A DNA stretch of 5,538 bases from Bacteroidetes bacterium UBA4009 (lineage in GTDB: Bacteria > Bacteroidota > Bacteroidia > NS11-12g > UBA9320), in NCBI GenBank assembly GCA_002384205.1, contig DGBH01000126.1, positions 1 through 5,538 of the forward strand. Direction: 5' to 3'. Every line of letters starts with the position of its first letter. The stretch's first letter is position 1. The position numbers and the translations under genes were made by a program. Of the stretch, positions 1 to 5,538 are shown in pieces. The notes below the pieces were generated by a model. It saw only the letters and a list, made by a program, of their open reading frames with translations. It ran no database searches and was not told where the DNA came from.

Positions 1-2810
1 TCATAGGCATTGGTATGCAGCGAGTTACAATTATCATATATCGCATACAGTGCTTGTAGTGTGGTACGTATATCATTGAAATCTATCTCCTGTGCATGTA
101 AGCTTCTACCACTGGTTTGGATGTGGTATTTGAGCATTTGACTGCGCTCATCTGCACCATACTTCAGCTTCATAGCTTTTGCCCAAATCTTACGTGCAAC
201 TCTTCCTATCACAGCATATTCAGGATCAATACCATTGGAGAAGAAGAACGATAAATTAGGACCAAAGTCATTAATATTCATTCCCCGACTTAAGTAATAC
301 TCTACATATGTAAAACCGTTGGCCAACGTAAATGCCAATTGCGTAATGGGATTAGCACCTGCTTCGGCTATGTGATACCCACTTATAGATACCGAATAAA
401 AGTTTCTCACTCCATTATCGGTAAAGTACTGCTGAACGTCACCCATAAGTCTAAGTGCAAATTCGGTAGAAAAAATACACGTATTCTGAGCTTGATCTTC
501 TTTTAAAATATCTGCCTGTACGGTTCCTCGTACTTGCTTAAGCGTTTCCGTTTTTATCTTTGCATATACATCTGCTGGAAGCACTTTATCTCCGGTAAGT
601 CCGAGGAGCATAAGACCTAAACCTTTATTTCCTTCCGGTAAATCACCATCGTATTTAGGTTGTTCGCTCCCTTTTTCTTTAAAATAAGAATCTATTTTTT
701 GTTGGGTCTCTGCCTCAAGACCATTTTCTTTAATGTAAATCTCACATTGTTGGTCGATTGCCGCGTTCATAAAAAAACCAAGCAACATAGGTGCAGGACC
801 ATTTATGGTCATACTCACAGAAGTCATAGCGTCTGCTAAGTTAAAACCCGAATATAATTTCTTAGCATCATCAAGACAACAGATACTAACACCTGCATTC
901 CCTATTTTTCCATAAATATCTGGTCTGTAATCTGGATCATTGCCATATAACGTAACCGAATCAAAGGCGGTACTCAATCGTTTAGCAGGCATGCTGCTGC
1001 TCAAGTAATGGAAACGTTTATTCGTTCGTTCAGGTCCTCCTTCTCCGGCAAACATCCGGGTAGGATCCTCACCTTGACGTTTAAACGGGTAAATACCTGC
1101 TGTAAATGGGAATGTCCCTGGAACGTTTTCTTGTAAATTCCATTGCAATACATCTCCCCAAGCCTCATACTTTGGCAAAGAAACTTTACTGATTTTTTGG
1201 TGAGAAAGTGATATGGTCTTGGTCTCTACTCGTATCTCTTTATTCCTTACTAAGTACGTGTAAATATCATTTGCGTATGACTCTTTGACTTTATCCCAAT
1301 TATCAATAACTACTTGTAGTTTAGGATCAAAATCTAAGGCAATTTTAGTATACGTTTCCTCTAAATCTTTAATTAGTCTATCTGCCTCACCAATTTTGGT
1401 CTCTCTAACGGTAGCAATGGTTTTATGAATACCGTATAACTTTTGTGCAATAGCAGATTGCTCCTTAGCCCATTTATCGTATCCTCTATTGGTTTCTGCA
1501 ATCTCAGATAAATACCTTACTCGTTTAGGCGGAATGATAAAGATCTTTTCAGACATTTCGTTAGCCGCCACAAGATGTGAGTCTAAATTTGCTTCTGTCT
1601 TCTCATTAATGGTATGAATAAGTTGAGCATACAATGAATTAACCCCTGGATCATTAAACTGGCTTGCTATAGTGCCAAAAACAGGCATTGTTTCAACATC
1701 ATCTTCAAATCGAACATGGTTTCGCTGAAACTGTTTTTTTACGTCTCTAAGTGCATCTAAACCGCCTCGTTTATCAAATTTATTTAAGGAAATCACATCG
1801 GCAAAGTCTAGCATGTCAATCTTTTCCAATTGAGTTGCCGCACCGTATTCTGGGGTCATTACATATAGACTTGCATCGCAATGATCTGTAATTTCAGTAT
1901 CGCTTTGACCTATGCCCGAAGTTTCTAGTATGATCAAATCAAAACCAGCTACTTTCAGTATGTCTTTTGCCACATCAATATGCGCTGATAGTGCTAAATT
2001 AGCTTGACGCGTAGCCAACGAACGCATATAAACTCGATCGTTTCGTATACTGTTCATACGAATTCTATCTCCTAATAATGCTCCTCCTGTTTTTCGCTTA
2101 GAAGGATCTACCGATATAATGGCAATATTCTTATCCTTAAAATCCAGTAAAAATCTACGAACCAACTCATCTACTAAGCTGCTCTTACCTGCACCACCAG
2201 TGCCTGTTATTCCCAAAACTGGTGTCTTTAGTTTTTTTGCTTCTTGGGTAATGCTAGCAAGAAGTGCCTTATTCTCAGCCGGAAAATTTTCTGCAGCAGA
2301 GATTACTCGTGCAATAGCCATTTTATTCATCTGACGAAAAGACTCTTGTTCATCCGTTAGATTTTGGCCTGTAGGAAAATCAGACGTTTTTACCAAATGG
2401 TTTATCATGCCTTGTAACCCCATAGCTCTACCATCATCTGGATGATAAATTTTACTTATACCATAAGCTTCTAATTCCGCTATTTCAGAAGGCAGAATAG
2501 TGCCACCTCCACCACCAAAAAGCTTAATATGACCAGCACCTTTTTGCACCAAAAGATCTCTCATATATTTAAAATACTCATTGTGACCGCCTTGATAGCT
2601 TGTCATTGCAATAGCATTAGCATCTTCTTGAATAGCTGTATTTACAACCTCTTCAGCACTTCTGTCGTGCCCAAGATGAATCACCTCGCAACCTGTCGCT
2701 TGTATGATTCTACGCATAACATTAATCGCAGCGTCATGTCCATCAAACAAAGATGCAGCCGTTACTATACGTACTTTATTTTGGGGAATATATATGGATT
2801 GGTCTTGCAT
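1..2810 (-). CDS. icmF: Fused isobutyryl-CoA mutase IcmF (B12 domain, GTPase chaperone and mutase), 3' end cut by the window edge
   Basis: Adenosylcobalamin-dependent fused acyl-CoA mutase. The family interconverts isobutyryl-CoA and n-butyryl-CoA in the cytoplasm and carries its own G-protein chaperone for cofactor loading and repair. The 936 visible residues follow the IcmF order. Residues ~11-145 are the cobalamin-binding domain, with DGHDAA (H25 is the expected lower axial ligand), SYQGGH and a GGGGG loop. Residues ~195-420 are the MeaI-type GTPase, with Walker A GTGGAGKS (K209), VDPS (D235), the switch ETSGIGQSD (296-304) and NKFD (343-346). A linker leads to the mutase barrel (from ~555), with RMFAGEG (F587), AQNT (Q775) and [10 protein letters not shown] (H813). 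F587 and Q775 sit where methylmalonyl-CoA mutases have Tyr and Arg, which favours isobutyryl-CoA. The reading frame is uninterrupted and ends at HTNAY, so roughly 200 residues should lie beyond position 1. ATG 2808-2810 is the only in-frame ATG before the upstream stop at 2874-2876. No strong Shine-Dalgarno is seen, only an A-rich AAGAAAATA. Confidence 0.95.
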   Translation of the reverse strand, partial: MQDQSIYIPQNKVRIVTAASLFDGHDAAINVMRRIIQATGCEVIHLGHDRSAEEVVNTAIQEDANAIAMTSYQGGHNEYFKYMRDLLVQKGAGHIKLFGGGGGTILPSEIAELEAYGISKIYHPDDGRAMGLQGMINHLVKTSDFPTGQNLTDEQESFRQMNKMAIARVISAAENFPAENKALLASITQEAKKLKTPVLGITGTGGAGKSSLVDELVRRFLLDFKDKNIAIISVDPSKRKTGGALLGDRIRMNSIRNDRVYMRSLATRQANLALSAHIDVAKDILKVAGFDLIILETSGIGQSDTEITDHCDASLYVMTPEYGAATQLEKIDMLDFADVISLNKFDKRGGLDALRDVKKQFQRNHVRFEDDVETMPVFGTIASQFNDPGVNSLYAQLIHTINEKTEANLDSHLVAANEMSEKIFIIPPKRVRYLSEIAETNRGYDKWAKEQSAIAQKLYGIHKTIATVRETKIGEADRLIKDLEETYTKIALDFDPKLQVVIDNWDKVKESYANDIYTYLVRNKEIRVETKTISLSHQKISKVSLPKYEAWGDVLQWNLQENVPGTFPFTAGIYPFKRQGEDPTRMFAGEGGPERTNKRFHYLSSSMPAKRLSTAFDSVTLYGNDPDYRPDIYGKIGNAGVSICCLDDAKKLYSGFNLADAMTSVSMTINGPAPMLLGFFMNAAIDQQCEIYIKENGLEAETQQKIDSYFKEKGSEQPKYDGDLPEGNKGLGLMLLGLTGDKVLPADVYAKIKTETLKQVRGTVQADILKEDQAQNTCIFSTEFALRLMGDVQQYFTDNGVRNFYSVSISGYHIAEAGANPITQLAFTLANGFTYVEYYLSRGMNINDFGPNLSFFFSNGIDPEYAVIGRVARKIWAKAMKLKYGADERSQMLKYHIQTSGRSLHAQEIDFNDIRTTLQALYAIYDNCNSLHTNAY

Positions 2811-2828
2811 TATTTTCTTAAGAATGGA

Positions 2829-2836
2829 CAAAGATA
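2829..2836 (-). promoter_or_regulatory. Candidate Bacteroidota -7 element, icmF proximal
   Basis: On the minus strand this reads TATCTTTG, a full match to the Bacteroidota -7 consensus TAnnTTTG. Transcription from it would start about 10-15 nt before the icmF ATG. No TTTG-like -33 element is found at the usual 19-21 nt spacing, and an 8-mer with two free positions is common in AT-rich DNA. It lies inside one unit of a tandem repeat. Confidence 0.25.
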
Positions 2837-2848
2837 GGCTAAGATAGG
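2829..2848. repeat. Tandem 10-bp direct repeat upstream of icmF
   Basis: CAAAGATAGG (2829-2838) is followed directly by CTAAGATAGG (2839-2848), with 9 of 10 bases identical. The period is one helical turn. It lies 19-38 nt upstream of the icmF start codon and covers the proximal TATCTTTG promoter candidate. It could be an operator, or a chance AT-rich duplication. Confidence 0.5.
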
Positions 2849-2900
2849 AATTGCTATTGGATTGAAACCTAGATTAGATTGTATCAAAAAAACATCCGTC

Positions 2901-2908
2901 CAAACCTA
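2901..2908 (-). promoter_or_regulatory. Candidate Bacteroidota -7 element, icmF distal
   Basis: The minus strand reads TAGGTTTG, a full match to TAnnTTTG. Use of this site would give a 5' leader of about 80-85 nt before the icmF ATG. A near copy, TAGGTTTC, lies at 2864-2871. No convincing -33 TTTG is seen at normal spacing, so this is only a candidate. Confidence 0.3.
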
Positions 2909-2940
2909 CTTTCAAAATAAGTTGAATATTGCGTGATATC

Positions 2941-2975
2941 TCGATGAAGAAATGCTAAAAATCAATGAAGAAATG
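2941..2975. repeat. 14-bp direct repeat with 21-bp period in the divergent intergenic region
   Basis: TCGATGAAGAAATG (2941-2954) and TCAATGAAGAAATG (2962-2975) differ at one base and are offset by exactly 21 bp, about two helical turns. They lie midway between the divergent icmF and nupC starts, about 105-140 bp from each, which suits a regulator binding one face of the helix. The spacer is AT-rich and shows no third copy. The perfect palindrome ATGCATGCAT (2984-2993) lies just to the right. No known operator is recognised. Confidence 0.55.
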
Positions 2976-3051
2976 AGCCAACGATGCATGCATAGGCATT
3001 ACTTGGGTATATTACAGTAGTGAATTGAATTTCCGAACTTAAAGATTCCAT

Positions 3052-3059
3052 TATATTTA
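3052..3059 (+). promoter_or_regulatory. Candidate -7 promoter element for nupC
   Basis: TATATTTA matches the Bacteroidota -7 consensus TAnnTTTG except for the last base, and lies 20 nt before the nupC ATG. The best upstream partners are TTTC at 3030-3033 (spacing 18) and TTG at 3025-3027 (spacing 24), neither ideal. No other candidate between 2976 and 3079 looked better. Confidence 0.25.
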
Positions 3060-3079
3060 CGGCCTTTAAATAAATCGCA

Positions 3080-4381
3080 ATGGAGATACTTCGAGGATTA
3101 TTAGGTCTAATCACATTAATAGGGATAGCATTTGTGTTTAGTAAGCACAAAAAAAAGATAAACTGGCGGTTAGTTGGATCAGGTGTGGCCATACAGATAG
3201 TTCTCGGTATTTTGGTTTTTAAAGTTCCCGTCTTTGCTAATTTATTTGGTGGAATAGCTGGCTTTTTTACGCAGTTGCTATCATTTACCGACGAAGGAGC
3301 ACGTTTTATCTTTGGCAATTTGGTTGTTAATGATCCTGAAATAAGTAAAACAATGGGATACATCTTTGCTTTTAAGGTATTGCCAACAGTGGTTTTCTTT
3401 TCAGCACTTACCTCGCTATTGTATTATTTAGGCATACTGCAAAAAATCGTCTTTGGTTTTGCTTGGATACTAAGCAAAACGATGAGATTGTCAGGCGCAG
3501 AAAGTCTAGCGGCTGCCGCGAATATTTTTATTGGTCAAACAGAAGCTCCGCTCGTAGTAAAACCATACATCGCCAAAATGACAAAATCAGAAATAATGTG
3601 TCTAATGACCGGTGGAATGGCAACCATAGCAGGAGGTGTATTTGCTGCATTTATTGGCTTTTTAGGTGGAGATGATCCAGAATCTCAAAGAGAATTTGCA
3701 AAACACTTACTTACCGCTTCTATACTCTCTGCACCCGCTGCAATTGTATTCGCGAAAATACTTTACCCTGAGACCGAACAGGTAGACAAAAAACTAGATA
3801 TTGATAAATCTAAACTAGGTAACGGACCACTTGAAGCTATATCTACAGGGACTACGGAAGGAATAAAATTAGCCGTAAATGTTGGTGGAATGATATTGGT
3901 TTTTCTGGCATTTATTGCTATGCTTAACTATATACTATTTGACATTATTGGTGCATACTCTGGACTAAATACCGCCATCGCAGCAAATACCATCTATAGT
4001 GGGTTTAATCTACAAATGATACTTGGGTATATTTTCGCACCACTAGCTTGGGTGATTGGTATCGATTCTCAAGACATGTTACTAAGTGGTCAACTGCTAG
4101 GAGAGAAAACAGTTATTAATGAATTTATCGCATACTTATCGCTCAAGGGAATGATTGCCGCAGAAGGTGGACCCATGTTAACCCAGCGCTCTATTATTAT
4201 ACTCACATACGCATTATGTGGATTTTCAAACTTCGCTTCTATAGGAATACAAATAGGCGGCATTAGTTCGTTGGCTCCAAATCAACGTGGGCATTTAGCT
4301 CAATTGGGATTAAGAGCATTATTAGGTGGAACTTTAGCATGTTTAATGACAGCCGCTATCGCAGGAATGTTATTCTCCTAA
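3080..4381 (+). CDS. nupC: Concentrative nucleoside transporter, NupC/CNT family
   Basis: Inner-membrane, cation-coupled importer of nucleosides. At 433 residues it is full length for the bacterial CNT family (about 400-430). It begins with hydrophobic helices, then the charged patch SKHKKK (21-26), and is strongly hydrophobic throughout. Family signatures are ANIFIGQTEAPLVVKPYI (147-163), GGMATIAGGVFAA (178-190), NEFIAY (347-352), ALCGFSNFASIGIQIGG (378-394) and SLAPNQRG (397-404). By motif alignment to the Vibrio cholerae CNT structure, the nucleoside-contact residues are Q153, T154, E155, E348, N384 and S387, and N148 belongs to the sodium site. All are retained, so the protein should be active. 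Ion coupling and base preference cannot be read from this. ATG 3080 gives the expected N-terminus. No Shine-Dalgarno is visible, as is common in Bacteroidota. It is divergent from icmF and probably co-transcribed with the class IV gene that overlaps or abuts its end. Confidence 0.95.
   Translation: MEILRGLLGLITLIGIAFVFSKHKKKINWRLVGSGVAIQIVLGILVFKVPVFANLFGGIAGFFTQLLSFTDEGARFIFGNLVVNDPEISKTMGYIFAFKVLPTVVFFSALTSLLYYLGILQKIVFGFAWILSKTMRLSGAESLAAAANIFIGQTEAPLVVKPYIAKMTKSEIMCLMTGGMATIAGGVFAAFIGFLGGDDPESQREFAKHLLTASILSAPAAIVFAKILYPETEQVDKKLDIDKSKLGNGPLEAISTGTTEGIKLAVNVGGMILVFLAFIAMLNYILFDIIGAYSGLNTAIAANTIYSGFNLQMILGYIFAPLAWVIGIDSQDMLLSGQLLGEKTVINEFIAYLSLKGMIAAEGGPMLTQRSIIILTYALCGFSNFASIGIQIGGISSLAPNQRGHLAQLGLRALLGGTLACLMTAAIAGMLFS
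4323..4330 (+). promoter_or_regulatory. Candidate Shine-Dalgarno supporting the 4339 start
   Basis: AGGTGG inside the nupC coding region (4324-4329) ends 9 nt before ATG 4339 and could pair with the 16S rRNA tail. The alternative ATG at 4384 has only AGGA at 4363-4366, 17 nt upstream, which is too far. The GG dinucleotides also encode conserved NupC glycines, so the match may be incidental. Confidence 0.35.
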
Positions 4382-5094
4382 ATATGAATAGAGGCTTTCT
4401 ATACGGGGACGGCTTTTTTGAGAGTATTAGAATAGTGAATGGTATGGCACCGTTACTGCATTTTCATACTGAAAGAATTATAGACGCTTTCAGCATATAT
4501 CAAATGACTCCATCTTTTAACATTAATGAAGTCCTTCAGAAAAGTATCCATGAATATCACACCGATGGTATACTAAGAATCAACTTTTATCGAGATGGAA
4601 AAGGTAAATACTTACCTGAAATGGATAACGTAGTTTTTGATTATGCATTTACCCCTATTAGTGCTATTTTTTTCTTGCCGGAAACTTTTAATTTGCAAAG
4701 TGCATTAACTAATGCGCCTAGAATGCAAGGAAGCATTGGTATTTATCCAGAACCTAAACCCAATGTTCCTTGGATGACCGTAAAAAGTTTAAGCAGTGCA
4801 TATTATGTTTTTGCAGCTAAATACAAACAACAAAACGGATTACAGTACTTGCTTATTCAAAATAGCAAGGGTGAAATATGCGAAGAACTCTTAAGTAACC
4901 TAATACTCCAAATTGGAGATCGCTTAATAGTGCCACGTCGAGATTGCGGTGGCGTTAATGGCGCAACTTTACGCTACATAGCAAGCAACTACAGTCTTCA
5001 GCTAACCGAAGCAATCGTCACTTTTCCGGATGTTGAAGCAGCAACAGCCATCTATTCTTGTAAAGGAAGTACTGGGGTTTCTAAAATCAAATAA
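4339..5094 (+). CDS. pabC: Class IV PLP-dependent enzyme, probable 4-amino-4-deoxychorismate lyase (PabC-like)
   Basis: Cytoplasmic fold-type IV PLP enzyme. The best guess is aminodeoxychorismate lyase, which releases pyruvate and p-aminobenzoate for folate synthesis. A branched-chain or D-amino-acid aminotransferase cannot be excluded. Visible motifs are NRGFLYGDGFFES (17-29), the catalytic lysine in TVKSLSSAYYVF (K149) with the usual downstream spacing, EELLSN (182-187) for cofactor contacts, and PRRDCGGVNGATLRY (199-213). The GVNG turn matches PabC rather than the GVTR turn common in branched-chain enzymes. The 251 residues are slightly short for the family (about 250-300) because the C-terminus ends early after GSTGVSKIK. 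The start is uncertain. ATG 4339 overlaps nupC by 43 nt and supplies the 16 residues normally found before the NRGF motif. ATG 4384, 2 nt after the nupC stop, gives 236 residues and would lose the first beta strands. I prefer 4339 on length grounds. A strong terminator follows. Confidence 0.82.
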   Translation: MFNDSRYRRNVILLNMNRGFLYGDGFFESIRIVNGMAPLLHFHTERIIDAFSIYQMTPSFNINEVLQKSIHEYHTDGILRINFYRDGKGKYLPEMDNVVFDYAFTPISAIFFLPETFNLQSALTNAPRMQGSIGIYPEPKPNVPWMTVKSLSSAYYVFAAKYKQQNGLQYLLIQNSKGEICEELLSNLILQIGDRLIVPRRDCGGVNGATLRYIASNYSLQLTEAIVTFPDVEAATAIYSCKGSTGVSKIK

Positions 5095-5096
5095 AT

Positions 5097-5134
5097 AAAA
5101 AATCCCTACGCAAAAATATGTGTAGGGATTTTTT
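5097..5134. terminator. Bidirectional intrinsic terminator between the class IV gene and ahcY
   Basis: AAAAAATCCCTAC (5097-5109) pairs perfectly with GTAGGGATTTTTT (5122-5134). On the plus strand the stem extends through a G-U, a C-G and an A-U pair, leaving the 6-nt loop AAAATA (5113-5118). Six Ts close the plus-strand arm and six also close the minus-strand arm, so it can stop transcription from both sides. It starts 2 nt after the class IV stop codon and lies 30 nt beyond the ahcY stop. Confidence 0.9.
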
Positions 5135-5144
5135 GTATGTTAAA

Positions 5145-5160
5145 AATCAGTTAACTGATT
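5145..5160 (-). terminator. 16-bp perfect palindrome, possible minor terminator for ahcY
   Basis: AATCAGTTAACTGATT is a perfect palindrome. On the minus strand it lies 3 nt after the ahcY stop codon and can form a 6-bp stem with a TTAA loop, followed by more Ts (5144-5142), giving five Ts in a row. As a terminator it would be weak (2 GC pairs in the stem). It could instead be a protein-binding site or an end-protecting hairpin. The palindrome itself is certain; its role is inferred. Confidence 0.4.
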
Positions 5161-5163
5161 CGA

Positions 5164-5538
<375 letters not shown>

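Noticed and set aside
2119..2334. Plus-strand open frame of 71 codons
   Set aside because: It lies wholly antisense to the GTPase domain of icmF, whose minus-strand reading carries Walker A and other motifs. The plus-strand product shows no family features.
2529..2837. Plus-strand open frame of 102 codons
   Set aside because: It is antisense to the B12-binding domain of icmF and its start. The product has no recognisable motif, and the coding signal is on the other strand.
2944..2975. Tiny reading frames MKKC-stop and MKK-stop in the two direct-repeat copies
   Set aside because: They are three or four codons long, with no Shine-Dalgarno and no adjacent attenuator-like hairpin, so chance explains them.
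2984..2993. Perfect 10-bp palindrome ATGCATGCAT
   Set aside because: It is a simple alternating sequence with no spacer or flanking symmetry. It is noted beside the direct repeat but too weak to call an operator.
2962..3363. Minus-strand open frame of 133 codons crossing the nupC start
   Set aside because: It is a shadow of nupC extending into the intergenic region. The Pro/Lys/Asn-rich product resembles antisense translation of membrane-helix codons.
3463..3675. Plus-strand open frame of 70 codons inside nupC
   Set aside because: It is an alternate frame of the transporter core. The Arg/Ser-rich sequence has no start signal or motif, while the nupC frame is strongly conserved here.
3000..4034. 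Shared 14-mer TACTTGGGTATATT at about 3000 and 4020
   Set aside because: One copy is intergenic and the other encodes a conserved part of NupC (LGYIF). The flanks differ, so it is most likely coincidence in AT-rich DNA.

Overview
The window reads as ordinary chromosome from an AT-rich member of the Bacteroidota, probably a flavobacterium-like or related aerobic, possibly marine, lineage. The clues are the style of the proteins (an IcmF fused mutase, a Bacteroidota-type NupC and AhcY), starts preceded by A/T-rich sequence with little Shine-Dalgarno character, and TAnnTTTG-like -7 elements upstream of a gene. The phylum call is inferred from these features and was not tested by a search.

Layout. 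From 2810 leftwards to the window edge, on the minus strand, lies most (936 codons) of a fused B12-dependent acyl-CoA mutase, IcmF. It has an N-terminal cobalamin-binding domain, then a MeaI/MeaB-type GTPase chaperone, then the catalytic mutase barrel; its last part lies beyond position 1. A 269-bp divergent intergenic region (2811-3079) holds candidate promoter elements and two sets of helically phased direct repeats. On the plus strand, a complete concentrative nucleoside transporter (nupC, 3080-4381) is followed by a class IV PLP-dependent enzyme, probably a PabC-like aminodeoxychorismate lyase. The second gene either overlaps the end of nupC by 43 nt (start 4339) or begins 2 nt after it (start 4384). 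A strong bidirectional terminator (5097-5134) and a 16-bp palindrome (5145-5160) separate it from the convergent ahcY gene (S-adenosylhomocysteine hydrolase), of which only the C-terminal 124 residues are in the window.

How the genes relate. The mutase serves short branched-chain acyl-CoA metabolism. NupC imports nucleosides. The class IV enzyme may feed folate synthesis, and AhcY recycles S-adenosylhomocysteine to homocysteine and adenosine. A folate, methyl-cycle and adenosine link can be imagined, but only nupC and the class IV gene look co-transcribed. I see no mobile element, CRISPR array, RNA gene or clearly undescribed system. The more interesting points are the unusual start and overlap of the class IV gene and the repeats in the divergent promoter region.
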